Below are positions 1-57,977 of a stretch of 64,000 nucleotides of DNA, piece by piece. Every line of letters starts with the position of its first letter. Position 1 is the first letter of the stretch. The stretch covers positions 16,171,000 through 16,234,999 of the forward strand of contig JAQFVV010012404.1 in the NCBI GenBank assembly GCA_028023455.1, written 5' to 3'. A model generated the notes under the pieces. The model did not search any database. It had not been told where the DNA came from and worked only from the letters and a program-made list of their open reading frames with translations. Origin of the DNA: Epiperipatus broadwayi. Its lineage: Eukaryota > Onychophora > Udeonychophora > Euonychophora > Peripatidae. The translations under genes were made by a program, and so were the position numbers.

Positions 1-1165
1 TATATAGTCCTATGGGTTTGAACCCAGTTCAGTACCCATACATTTTGGTATCTTTGGCTCTTTAACAACCATAGCTACCACTATCCTATTAGGCAGGATT
101 GGTGTAAACACTAAACATCACACAATCACTATTTCTTATGCTAGCACATATCTGTTACTAAAACAGGCAAAACTCTCCATACAGTTCTGCCACTCAATGC
201 CAGCCAGACTAATCGATGGCAGCCAGAGTAATCGATGGATTCCAGAAGGCTTGTGCATAAAATCCCCATCTAGTGCCTACTCATCCAATATCCCTAGACT
301 AGTTTCTAGCTTGTGGCCTTCATCAGTGAGGAGTTTTGAATCTGAGAACACTGCACCTAGATTTTAGGATTTAATGCAACCCTCCAGCAGCCACCTTTTA
401 TCTCTACTTAACTACAACCCTATGAGAATAAAATTGAAAAAATAATAATATTTTCAATCTAAGCTCAATAGCTTATAAAGTCATATGGATGTGAACTCAG
501 TTCAGTACCCATATATTTTTGTGTCTTTGGCTCTTTAACAACATAGTCACCACTATCCTATTAGGGAGCATTGATGTTAAACCACTAAACATCACATGAT
601 TTTTATTTCTTATGCTAGCACATATCTGTTATTAAAACAGACAAAACTCTCCATACTCTGGTTGACACTGAGTGGCACTATTGTATGGAGAGTTTTGCCT
701 GTTTTAATAACAGATATGTGCTAGCATAAGAAATAGCGATCATGTGATGTTTAGTGGTTTAACATCAATCCTGCCTAATAGGATAGTGGTGGCTATGGTT
801 GTTAAAGAGCCAAAGACACCAAAATGTATGGGTACTGAACTGGGTTCAGACCCATATGATTATATATCGTATTGAGCTTAGATTGAAAATATTGTGTTTT
901 CAATATTATTTTCATAGTTTTGTAGTTAAGTAGAGATAAAAGGTGGCTGCTGGAGTGTTGCATTAGATCCTAAGATCTAGGTGCAGAGTTTTCAGATCCA
1001 AAGCTCCTCACTGATAAAGGCCACAAGCCAGAAACTAGTCTGAGGATATTGGATGAGTAGGCACTAGATGGGGATTTTATGCACAAGCCTTCTGGCATTC
1101 ATTGATTACCTTGGTTGGCACTGAGTGGTACTACTGTATGGAGAGTTTTACCTGTTTTAATGTTA
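1..1165. repeat. About 1-kb palindrome (foldback element P1) built from a 480-bp repeat unit
   Basis: Positions about 163-655 reappear in reverse complement at about 672-1165, giving long arms around a short centre near 668. Within the left side, 1-185 is repeated directly at about 485-660. The architecture is therefore R - internal - R, joined head to head with inverted R' - internal' and a truncated R'. Landmarks are GTATGGAGAGTTTTG at 686, its complement near 167 and 640, and the strip TCATCCAATATCC near 290 with its complement near 1045. Read in the R' direction, each R unit contains GGTTCAAACCC or GGTTCAGACCC, which resembles a pol III B box. A tRNA-derived SINE origin for R is possible but unproven. 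No ORF was seen. Confidence 0.85.
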
Positions 1166-3724
1166 ATATTTATCAATCAATTATCTATTATCCATTAACC
1201 AAGTCCCTTTATACTTTTGGAATATATATTTCTATTAAATTGAATTTGTATATCCTCTTGATTTTGGATAATATATTTAGGTTCTTATTTCTTAGGTGTC
1301 CAGTTATGTTTAAGCTCCAGCCATGCAACCATTTTACAACATACACCATTAAGACTAAATCATTATTAGACAGTTGGGTTATTATTTACAGCATAATGAA
1401 AAAACTAATAAATCAATGCGATATAATATTAGATGCATGCCCATAAATAAATGCTAATAATCAAATCAATTTAAAATGTTATGATAATATTTTGCTGTTG
1501 ATTTGCATTTATTATCTTTAGCAAAGACATATAGCATAAAAGCTGATGAAACCAAATTTGAAGGAATTAATTATTTTGTTTAAAATTGATGAATTCCAAA
1601 AATGATTATATTTTTAAAAATACATAAATTTCAGATCTTTATTTTTATTATTAAATATTAATAAATTGAACTATATATATTATTTTTAACTGTTTAGATA
1701 ATTTTTATGAAATAATGTTTTAAAATGATAAGTTTTTGTAAAGTTAACAATTTGTCATTTAAAATTTAAAAATAAAGACAAAGCACCTTTTTTTAAATTT
1801 ATATATTTGTTGGTGTATTACATATTATAATACATATGATTTTTGTATTTTTTAATTTCAATATTTGTTTTTTATTTATTTTATGTTTCAGATTACTTTA
1901 TGATAATCAACAGCAGCGTCACAAAAAATATAACTTCTGTTAAACACACTAATTTTAAAATAAATAATTTTATATTTGTTTTGTAGGAATTTTTAAAATA
2001 GCTATAAATTTTTTACATGGTCATTATATATGCAAGTGAAAAATTAAATATTTGGACCAAATAATTTTTAAATAATTTAAAATGTATTTATAATAAAATG
2101 TTCCATGAATTCTAAAAAAAATAATATCTCTTCATTTCTCTGGTAAGCATTTCAATATGCAAATCATAACATCTTATTTTATCATGTGAGAATATACTTA
2201 AAGGGAAATGGTAAAATTTTATCAAATTCATTTTTCTTCTTGCTGTGTCAATCATATTTTAAAATTTATGTTTTCACACATCAAATATGTTTAAATTGAC
2301 ATCCTAAAAGTTTATCAATTTCATAAAGTTTATTAAATTTACTAGTATTTCTCTTGCTGTATCAGTGTCATTTTAAATGTTGTTTTAACATATGTTAAAT
2401 TAAATATATGACTAAACATAAATCCTAAAAGTTTATTAAATTCATTATTTTAACTTTCAAAGAAGAAATTAAATACACAATTATAAATGCAACTTAATTA
2501 ATTAAAAATTTATTTACTAAATCAGAGTTTACCTTGATTTATTAAAAACTATACTTTTCATGAAAAAAATTGTAATTGTTTAATCAATGCTGTCCTCATT
2601 TTGGTTTTTTATGACATCATTCAAAAGCAATTACCATATAGATTTTTCATACATTATTATATTGCAAATTACAAATTATATACAAAAAAAAAAAAAAAAA
2701 GAAAATCATCCAAAATTCATCAAGATTGGTGCAATAATAATATGGATGCTAATTTTTTTTGGCAAAGATAATTACTTTTTAACTCATTAGGCAAAGACCT
2801 GATATTTTAATTTATATATTTTTATTTATTTACATAACTGCATTTTATAATAATTTCTCAATTAGAGAATTACAAGATAATAGATGAGTTCAATACAACA
2901 GTACTAATGCAGAATAAAAAATATTTTCAGTTTAAATCAGGCATCAGTAAGCAATAGCATCAGACCCACACCAACCTCTCTGCTGAAAAACACATGCTCT
3001 TAGTTTTAAAACAAAACTCTGTGGCAACTGCAAATCAAATATCACCATAAAGTACTTCAATAAATTATTTTCTAACAGAGAAATTAATGTTGAAAAAGAA
3101 TGTATTAGACTTATGTTGACAGTTTTAAAATACACACACGCACACACACACATATATATATATAATTAATCATAATCATTATAAATATATGTATTCATAT
3201 ATGTGACAATAACTATATATGCAAACCTGGGAATTTTTTAAATTTTATATATGGACAATACTTTTAAATACTGAAATAATAAAAAAATTACCCAAACTTT
3301 TAACTATTTCAAACTTTTCCAGACAATAGGATAAATAGAATTACAATTATGGCACCTTAAATTTTGTATTTTATAATTATTTTTTTTGTTGGAATGACTC
3401 ATTGTTTCAGAAAGTTTTCTGACCGGTGGTTTAAATCATTCTTAGTCTCTTAATAGTATTTCAGCTAGAATTCTGTATTAAGTCCCATTTTTTTCTTAAA
3501 ACATTAAAAAAAGGTTTCCCCAATTATAAAATGTGCATTCTTTTGATTAAAATTTACTTTTTCTTTTTATAAGCAAATTGTTAAAACTTAGAGTCAAAAA
3601 GATATAAACTATTTAAAAACCAAAATCCATCATAGATAAAATTAATTCAGTAAGATGGAAATTAAATGGGAAATATTTTTTACAAATTTTTATTTATTAT
3701 TTTATTGATTTATAAAATTCTTAC
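1166..3724. other. AT-rich DNA without recognised gene
   Basis: AT-rich sequence with short poly-A/T runs, and a CA/TA dinucleotide stretch near 3131-3162. I looked here for the last peroxidase exon, which should start in phase 1 and resemble the family's tail after the WYEN block. I found none I could support. Confidence 0.5.
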
Positions 3725-48197
<44,473 letters not shown>

Positions 48198-48240
48198 CTA
48201 AAAATTTAATAGAAATATAATTAAAATTATATATATATAT

Positions 48241-48484
48241 ATCATATAATATTCAATTTGACCAAACACTTTACTACTTTTACAATGCTTTATTATTCAC
48301 CCTTTCCTGCAGTTAACAGTTTTGATTGCCCCAGTAATCTTCTTTAGAATTCTATATCTCCTAATCTCAACTAGAGATATAGCATTACATTGCTGGGGCA
48401 ATTGAAACTGTTAACTTCAGGAAAGAATGGATAATAAAGCATTGTAAAAGTAGTAAAGTGTTTGGTCAAATTGAATATGATATA
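48241..48484. repeat. Hairpin/foldback with about 110-bp arms upstream of the 48036 exon
   Basis: 48245-48358 and 48366-48484 are reverse complements with scattered mismatches. Shared strips are AGTAAAGTGTTTGGTCAAAT and AACTGTTAACT. The loop lies near 48362. The tip, TTCTATATCTC, resembles the tip of the hairpin at 47564. The left border is a TA run. It begins about 43 bp upstream of the exon's acceptor. Confidence 0.92.
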
Positions 48485-50344
48485 CATTGGCAATGCAATA
48501 GGAAACAGTAGTTATTATATATTAATATACATTATTATTGGGATTTATATATATATAAAGGAAACTAATCTCTAAGATACATAAGAACAATGATAAAAAA
48601 GCGACATTGTTTCATAAATAGCAATATTTCCTTCTATGGAAGTTGGATGAGTCAAATGAAAAAGGAAAACTAATAAAGACTGCCAAAATGTAAATTAAAA
48701 TTAGTGCTGTTTATTGAATATGTGCAATCATGAATACAATAAAATATTATAATTGAGAATGACTAGCTGGTCTGCAAGTACCTCATAGATTTGGACAAGT
48801 ACATATAATAAATAAATCATGAACCAAATGGTTTTCTTCACTTTTACATTAAATATTTGGGCAACCTAAATATATTGCATTAATGTTATACTTAGATAGC
48901 TAAAATATACAACTAATAAATAAATATGTTGATTCACAAATGACTCTATGTTAGTTTACATTTATATTTATAATGACTTATAAATTTTTAAAGAGTGCTA
49001 ATGGTCAAAATAATGAATATCTTGTCTGGCAAAGAAGATACTATTCAATAAATGATGACTTATATGATGATAAACTGTAGTAAGGGATGCACATTGAATT
49101 ATCTTAATTGTAAAATAAATTATGTAATAAAATAATTTTATAATGATTGATGCAATAGGCAAATCAAAATACCTAAGTTAATAATAATAATATAAATTTA
49201 TGAAATAAGCATTAACTCATTGAGGTGGGCAAAATAAAGTTTCTAATTCTAATTTACCAATTGCAATCTAATATCTATAATATATTTTATAAGTCACTTC
49301 CTTATCTCTTTTTTGTTTGTGATTGCAATTGATAAATGTGATATCCATTTAAATTATAAAATATACAATCATAAAAGGTTTAATTAAAAACTCTTTAAAT
49401 AAAGCAATAAAAATATTTTTTTAATATTTGTTACTTTTTTTTCTTTTTAAAAAAGTATATTTCTCATATTGTTTAAATGATAATAAATGCCAAGAAGGTT
49501 ATACTAATTGAAATTATTAATAAAACAAAACTTTAATAAATGTTTACTGTAAAAAATTGTCATTATACTTTTTTTAACCATTTTTTTATGTAAATAAAAC
49601 TTATCTAACAGTATTAAAGTCTTTATGAATATCTGATACCATAGTTTTGCATGTCTATTTCAGCTGATAATCCATTATTCGATGATGTTTTCTTTGGTAC
49701 TTTTTTTCAAGCAAAAACACAAACATAGGGATCCATAAGTAATTTGAATCATTAGAAGATGTCAAATTATTATTCCTTTTTATAATTGAAATCCAAGGTA
49801 AATCCAATTATCTTGACTCTATGGCAGTTAGCATAGTGTTCTTGATATCCATTTTTAATCATAAAGATATCAAATTAAAGAGGAGCCCATGGTCTCTCTC
49901 TCTCTATTGTCTTACTTATAATCCATATTTCTTTGCTATATGTTCCAAATATATTTATAAAAATAAGTTAAAATAAACACAAAATTTTAAGCAAAAGAAA
50001 GTATGTGTTCTTACTGAAATCATATCTCTATGGCAACACAAAATGCAGTTTTTTCTTTTTTAAACACAGGTTTTTGAACATGTGATTCCCTTCTAATTTT
50101 AATAAGACATTGTTATCATTCAGCAATAATTTAAACTAAAATATTTAATTTTAAAATTTAATAAATAAATGATACATTTATTTCAGATTCATTCAAAACA
50201 ATATATATATATTTAAACATATGACCTTTAATTGTTTTTTTTATTTAGCTATTTATACACTACAAAGATATTATAGATGGCAACATGAGTACATCACAAT
50301 ATATATATATTGAATTAATTGTTTCTATGGATTGTTATTATAAT
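48485..50344. other. Upstream intron, no recognised element
   Basis: AT-rich, with a short CT run near 49890-49906. No exon or transposon motif was recognised. Confidence 0.4.
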
Positions 50345-50778
50345 AATGAATAAAAATGAAAAGATAATATTTATTAAATAGAAATAAACTTTGATTTTTG
50401 ATGTTACCAAGAAATTATCAATTACTACTAATTAAAAATTTCTGAAGCCACGCAAGTTTCTCTCATAAATAAAATAGCTCTTTAGTAGAAGGGATCCTTT
50501 TTTGCTTTGCACCCAAGATCTTATATGGATTTAAACCCAGAAAGCTATTTTTATAGATGTGAGAATGCAAAACAATAGCATCTTTCTTGGCATTTTGCAA
50601 ATAATATTTTAAACATTTCCAGAGAGTTATATAATATGTAGGTTATATATATAGGTTTATGAGAGAAACTTACTTGGCCTCAGGAATAGTTAATTAGTAA
50701 TAATTGATAATTTCTTGATAACATCAAAGGTCAAAGTTTATCTCTATTTAATGGATATCTTCTCATTTCTATTCATTG
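50345..50778. repeat. Foldback/MITE-like element with about 125-bp inverted repeats
   Basis: 50345-50471 is the reverse complement of 50656-50778 with modest divergence. Shared strips are TTTCTCTCATAAA and GATAATTTCTTG. About 185 bp lies between the arms, without an ORF. TA runs lie just outside both ends. Confidence 0.85.
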
Positions 50779-53129
50779 TATATATATATATTAACATTAT
50801 AATTTTTAGCTTGATTTCAAAATATTAATTAGCCAATAACCAATTGTCCAAAACATGTATTTATGTTTATATAAGCTTTAAAACACACACACACACATAT
50901 ATATATAATGATAAGCAGAATAATCATATTATTAGATGTGTGCATTTTTTGGCAGTACAGTACAGCAGATGAATCAACTATTAAAAAAAAAACTCTTATA
51001 TAATGACCAAATTTTCAGGGCACTAAAATACATGGAAGCATTAAAACTGGCTAAGAAAATCATTATTTTGGGAGAATAGTTAAAGTTTCTAAATGTATGT
51101 ATGCAGTATAAAGTTTCTGAAATTGTAAATGGTTTTTGACAGTATCTTTTTTAAGTTTGTATGAAATTATTAGGATTCATTCCCCCTCAAAATCTATAAA
51201 AATATTCAAATAGACTTTAATATTATAAAATAAATAATAATAAAATACATGATCAGTTGCCCACAAGGTCAAATGCTATTTAAGTACCAAAATAACAAAT
51301 GAGCTTAACAATTCTATTCACTTAACTAAAACGAGATTTTTTTAAAAACTTTACTAAGCTGGAAATGAATCCAATAACCTTTAACTTTTGATTTGTCTGC
51401 TTTCATCACTGATATATTGTATATTGCTGGTCTATGGTATATCCTTAATGTATAATATATAATACCTATGATAAATATATAATTATTTATTAAAATGTTA
51501 GTAATTTATCACAAATTACGTATAAATAATCATTAATTAAATTATATAATTTTTTAAATTTTTTGGAAACAACTAAAACCAAAAATGAAAGTATTGGTTT
51601 TAGAATAAAACTATTCCTCTTTAGCTAAGTTAAGTCTAAACCGTTAGCTATCATTATTGACTTTCAATAAACTCATTATTAAAGCATATTTTTAAGTAAT
51701 TTTTATCAATGCAATCCCTATATTGGATTGGCTAACCTCATGATCTATAAGTAAAGTGTATGGTTTTCATATATGATTCATAATGATTAATCTCTCGATA
51801 TTTAACATGTTAAATTAATTCACACAGAAACATTGGAAATGCTCTTCACTTGATAAGATAAAACTCTATAGACTAAATGGCCAAATATGGTTTTAATCAT
51901 TGTCCACATGTTCATAAATTAAACAAACTTATATGTGTTTGAATTGACTAACACCATCATATATGTGATATACATGATCAGATTAATGTAAATGGGCCAC
52001 TACTATGATTTCTGAAATGGGAAGTTATATGTCTTCAATTTCTGGTGATAACTAATGTTTTAATGTAATTGATATGAAATTAATTGTTTTTTTGTTTATA
52101 TATACAAGCGTAACCTCTGATTTTGTTGACTGGTCTCCTTTGAGATTGATATGTAAATGTCCTTCTTTTTGTAAATGATTCTTATGGTTTGTGAATAAAA
52201 TTTCCTTTTGAAAGATAAATAACTTTTATTATTTAAATTTTAATGTACAAGTTTGAAATTACATGAGTATTTGTTAAATGTTTACAAAACATTTAGAGGT
52301 GAAATCGGATATAATTAGTAATTAAAATAAAATATCGTGGTACATCTTCTTATGTTATTTCTATTGCGTATATATATGTGTGTGTATGTAGTTATGATAG
52401 TTTATAAAAATTAAAGCCAAATAATGTTGTTAATGAATATATATATATTCTGTAATGTCCTCTGTCTTTGTTTTATTGACTTATTCTTCCACAATTATTC
52501 AAAATCAAATTGTTTGTTGTTGAATCAAAAGTTTACTACAAACAAATTTATCCATTAATTAATTAAGCTTAGTCAGTTAAAGTTTTGTTTTATCTTATTT
52601 ATATTTTTTTGATTCTATTTTACTGTTTTATTTAAATCTATACATTTAAATGAACCTGTATTCTTTCCTCTTTTTTTGTAGACTCGCTTATAAAGATCTT
52701 TAGATTCAATATTTTTCTCATGTGAAATATATTTCATATTATCTAAAAAAAATAAATAAATTTTGATCATTTAATCCAAAACATTGTCAATTTAATTTTT
52801 TTTAAAGTTGTGTATTAATGTCAATATTATCTTATATATCATTATTGCTCAAAATAGATTTATCAAATCTAATTTTTATATATTCATTCTTTAATTTGTT
52901 GACAGAGTTATTTCTGAAAAGACAACAATTTTGTCCCAAGTTTAATATGCTTGTTTTAGCTAGCATCAAATAATGAATTTCAATAATACAATTTTTTTTT
53001 AACTTTTTCATTACTAAAGATATTTTTCAAGTTAGGTTAGCATTTAGATCTTTCATGATATTTCTCTCTTTATACTTTTGTTTGTCTTTTGCAATTTACA
53101 ACTGAAATGATTTTTTTACTTTAACAGAA
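50779..53129. other. Upstream intron, no recognised element
   Basis: AT-rich with CA/TA dinucleotides near 50885-50910. Nothing coding was recognised. Confidence 0.4.
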
Positions 53130-54011
53130 TATTAGGGGATATCAGTAGTAACTGGATTTTTAATCATAATTTTTGTTTTCATTTATTTTAAAGTGTTATA
53201 AATTGAATCTCTTTCAAATTACTATCCATTTGACTCAATACACTGGTCTAATTGTGTTTTTCATTTTTCAACGTAATCTGGAAATATTTGCAAAGTGATG
53301 CCTTTTAATGCATCTGCCTTTTCCCACAACTACTTCTAATTTTATACAAAAAAATCAAGATATTTGACATATTAAAAAAAATCACAAAGTAAGATCGAGT
53401 AAATATGGCCATTAAATAAGCTGGGTCATGCTGAATTTAATTAAAAAGTGTTTCATATTCAAGACTTTGAGAGATGATACTTTGTCGGTGTGAAGCTTGC
53501 ACTCTTTTCTTTGTCACAAAATGAGAAATTTACATTTTCCCATATCAGATAAGTGTTCAGAACTTGCAGATAAAATGGCTGACTGTTATGAACTAAAACT
53601 GAGAGAAAAATGCTTTTTGCATAAAAATGTGTTATTTTGACTTTGGACTTTACTTGCAACATTTTTTAGGTAAGTTGTAAATTTAACATTTCAATTAAAT
53701 CACTCATTAACTTGTGTTTTATAAGATCATCTTTTTTGAAATCAATTTTAAGTATTACAACTATTTTTGCTGCCATTTTCTGTAAATAAAATGCATATTG
53801 TTTGAGCTTTTCAGTCATTAAAAAATCAACAAATATATGAAACACACTTTACAAAAAATGTGCCACATGAAACCACAAATTTACCAGTGATATCATTTGA
53901 AAGACTGATGCAGTAAGGTATCTGCAAAAAGTATGTAACAGCTGAATCATACACCACAACAAGCATGCAAAACAGAGAATGATTCTGGTTATTTTTGGGT
54001 ACCCCCTCGTA
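53130..54011 (-). mobile_element. Mariner-like DNA transposon, decayed and internally shortened
   Basis: On the minus strand, 53412-53200 reads ILLCDFF (cognate of mariner PDLAPCDFF, where the last Asp of the catalytic triad sits), then EKADALKGITL...FPDYVEK...TQLDQCIESNG...FERDSI, the usual transposase C-terminus ending ...CIxSNGxYFEGD. The right end, 53982-54011, has an inverted-repeat tip CCCCTCGTA followed by TA. A diverged counterpart, TTAGGGG, lies at about 53132. At under 0.9 kb it is shorter than the usual 1.3 kb, so sequence is missing from the 5' and central parts. Multiple stops were seen. A TA target duplication is plausible on the right only. Confidence 0.65.
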
Positions 54012-56973
54012 TATTATGTGACGTCTGTGATAATAATGCAGTATGAGATAGATTTCTACACACTAAAACAACTTATTATTTCCGATGTTAAAAAAACTGA
54101 ATTTAATGAGTCTGTGTTAGAATTCCTTTTAAAGAAATCAAAGAATAATCATTACTGAATTTAATCTCTCCACACTATTTCAGTCAGTTTTACCAATGGT
54201 ATAAATATTTAGTTTGTATTATTCCAACTCTATAACAATATGTTCAAATTCAAATCCTCTTATTTGTTAAATTGTCTACCCCTTCCAAAATAATTCTTAT
54301 AAAAATTAGATGACTATAATTTGTTACAATTTATATAATAGATTAATTACAAATGAAATAGATATTCACTTATATGAAGAAACTTTTGATATCACATTGA
54401 AGATTTCCTATGACATACTGTTATACCATTAAAAAGATTTGTTAATAAGGCTTATGGTATCTGAGACTGTTTATTTCAATCTCTTTATTCAAAGTTTATA
54501 TATATATATTGAACTGGGTAATAATATTTATCCCATGTCCTACAGGGTTTTAATATATATATATATCAAATTACGTGAATATATTCGAACATATATATTT
54601 ATTTTTTCTTGTCCTAAGCATGTAAAATAAATTAATAAATTTTAGAATGACCAAATCATGGCCTCATACAAATAACATTAGTAAATTACTCAGAAGTCAC
54701 AATTATCTTTCATGGACATCCGAACTCCAAGTGATAATATGCAAATTTATTATTATTGAGTCTACTACCACGTCTAAAATCTGAGACAGCTTTTATTTTT
54801 TAAGTGCCAATGTTAGTCAATTATTCCATTAAACACAGCGTCTCAGTATTAGTTAACTCATTTACTGTTTTACTTCTAATTTTTATGTATTTATTGTAAT
54901 TTCTTTTGGGAAATCTTTTTTCTTTGAAATTAAAGCAAATTTCTTAAGTCTATTAACATTTATTTCTATGTACAAAAAAAGAATTAAGAAGATTGCTGAA
55001 TTATAATTTTAAAACAAACATTTAATAATCTAAACAACAAAGTAATATAATTATAATCTATTCACTTCCATTTATCCTTCTTACATAATGATGACACACA
55101 CATATATAACATACAACTACCAGCATGCATTAGTATGAGTAATACATATACAAATATAACCTTACTTACTTGTATTAGTGAAAATAATAAATAAAGTTCT
55201 TTAAGAAAGTTCATTATCAAGCTATATTTTGTTCATTTAAGATTTGTTTATTTTATCAAGAATGAAGAATCAAATAAAAAAAAGCTTTTACAATTATGAT
55301 TTTTTTCTTATTATATAGCTGTTTGTATTGTAACTATGGCCATGGATTTTAAGGTTGTATCTTTATCATTATCTTGTACATGATTTATTCAGGAATTAGT
55401 TTGATTATAAAGTTGTTTGGATAGTCATTGTTATATAGACACAGCATCTGGGATCAAATGTTTATTCAGCAGTAAGTTTCAAAAGAAAGAATCGACAGAC
55501 TGTATGAGATCTAGCTATTCACCTGAGTCATTTCTCCAATGTAGGTAGGGGCTTTTATTTTGGATCAGGTATCATGGTAGTGAACATTTTGTAAAGTGAC
55601 TTCACTTTGCATTGGTTTTAGTTATGAATTTTTTTATCTACTTCCATAAAAAACATAAACACACACACTGTTTTAAAAGTCTGAGGATCAATTTTTATAT
55701 GTGCCATGCAATCTCCTATGCATGCATTTTTTTACATCTTTTTTTTATTTTGGTGAGCATTCAATCCCACATAATTATTATTTTAATAAATATTTTCTTT
55801 TAATTTAATTAATTTTTAAATAAATTATAACATGAGCCAGATATTTTTTTTTTATGTATTTCAAATATAGTACACATTTCTTTCTGTCTGCAAAATACCA
55901 TACTCTTAACAGATGAATAGAAATAAAAAAAACTTATTTGTATAAATATATTTTTCTTACATGATTAAAACTAAATTCCTTTTCTAATTACCTTTTATGA
56001 TGATCCAACATTCCTTATCAGCCATCTGTAGTTTAAAAAGCTGTCTTGTTAAATGACACTTTTTTTTGCTAATTATAGATAATTAGATGGAGTTTTAATC
56101 TATATCTTTTAATTACACCTATATATTTTTTCTCTGGGTAGTCAAAATAAAAGATTTCATAATTAACAACAAAAGATGATATTGAATGGTGATTGTATTC
56201 ATTCTTTTATTACTCTCTACATATTTTTTTTTTCAACAACCTCCAATTCATTCTCAAAATATTAATAAAAACAATGTACCATGTTAATCGTGCAATACCT
56301 TCCTAATTGGATGGAGAATCAAAATCAGGTTAACCAATTTACGTTAAACTTTTAATAATAAATTATTATTTATATGTTATTACTGTCATTCTCATCATGT
56401 TTAGTGGTCTTTCAAGTAGTATAACAAGGCTAGTCTGGGCCATTCTGAAATTAAACTACTTAGCTTATCATTCAACTGAAAGTTTTTTAAGTAGATTTGA
56501 AAATATGAATGCTGGCTCCAGAAACATGATGAATAAAAGTCAGTCACAGATCATAAGCATACTATGCAACATGAATATTGGGAATGAGATTTAACTTTAA
56601 GCACTGTCATGCACCTTATAACCCTGAAGAAATTAATAAAACCAGTTTTTTTCACAATGCAGCTTTGCTCATTTAATCTTTATGAGTCTTAGAAACCCAT
56701 GATTCTTAGCACAATATGGTAATTACCATAAATAATTTACCAACCCAGCTCCTTTGAGACTTTGTTCAGAAGCCCAAGAATACACTGCATCATGACACTA
56801 ACAACAATTTCCCTTAGCCATCATCCCTACCAAGGTACAGCAATATACATCAGCAACTAAAAATCTCTTTTAATGAATTTATACAAATACTGATATTTAA
56901 GTCCCTTTTTGTTTTAAAAAATTGTTTTCCTAATATAAATATATGTTTTCATTTTTTGACAGATCTGAAGTTA
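54012..56973. other. Upstream intron, no recognised element
   Basis: AT-rich with TA runs (54500-54510, 54552-54565). No exon or transposon motif was recognised. Confidence 0.4.
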
Positions 56974-57977
56974 TCAGAGAATAGGCCATCCTTTACAATA
57001 TAAATTTTTAATTTTTACCTCCTCCAGGTATTTACTCACCAATGAAAAGGTCACTTGAGGTGACCTGAGAAATATATTACTCTTTTCTTTCTGGAATGGA
57101 TCTTTTTTTATGTCCGGTTCTAATTCTAAGTTTATTTTCCACTTAAAAACTTTACAATATGAATTATCTTTTATGTTATGTACTTTTTTATCTTTCAACT
57201 TTTGTGGCAAAATTTATTTTGTAAGTGAATTATTTCATAACAATGCTGCCGTTTCTATAATTCTTTACAACTATTTTCTTATCAACATGGGTTTCTGTGC
57301 TGGTTTTTTCAACTAAATATTTATATGTAACATAACCATCACTATTATTTTCATCACTAAAGTCTTGATGTCCCTGTTATACTCCTTTATGGCCACATTT
57401 CATCAATTTTAGTAAGTAGTACACTTCCTAATTTCTCTTGTTCAATAATGTCATTTTTTACTTTAATTTGCTTGATTTTGCTGTTATTGTTAATTAATCT
57501 CTCATCCAATCTTTGAGCTATTTCCTTAACCATGTTATCCTTTTTTTAAAAAAATAATCTTGTCTATTTTTTAACACTTTAATAACTTTCTTATGTTTAT
57601 TGGCTATTCTCTCAAATTTAGTAATCATTTCTGTCTGGAATTTATTAGAATATCTTTAACTGTATCAGCTTCTAAATAAGTGGTATTCTGTTTTAGTTCC
57701 ATTTTTCTGATTTCTGATTTATTGCCCATAATTATTTTTCTATCTCTCAACTTCATATATATTGTGATGGTCCAGGTTGTCCACCAGAAAAGAGGGATCA
57801 CATCTAACTATAGTCAGACCTAGGATCTTTGGGTAGGGTGCCATATCTAACCAATCATCATGTCTATCTCCAATGAGCTAGATCTAGGTTTACACAATTT
57901 AGGCTAGTTCATCCAGACCTCATCCCTCTTTTGGATTACATCATACCTCATAATTCAAACCCAGGGAGAATGTTACA
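56974..57977 (-). mobile_element. Probable LTR-retroelement remnant: short LTR plus decayed gag-like ORF
   Basis: On the minus strand, TGTAACATTC at 57977 begins a less AT-rich block ending ...CCATCACA at 57763. The TG...CA limits and TGTAACA start are typical of LTRs. A frame then opens at 57729 with MGNKSEIRKMELKQN, and charged helical-looking segments follow (KEIAQRLDERL near 57520, KEKSNIFLRSPQVTF near 57075) with several stops and frame changes. No protease or RT was seen and no second LTR was found in the window. The LTR call rests on end motifs only; a gene fragment is the alternative. Confidence 0.35.

Noticed and set aside
2944-3153. Minus-strand open frame preceded by a good TTTGATTTGCAG acceptor, considered as the last peroxidase exon
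   Set aside because: In the required phase it reads VATEFCFKTKS and soon meets a stop, with no resemblance to the family C-terminus. The alternative frame does not fit the phase.
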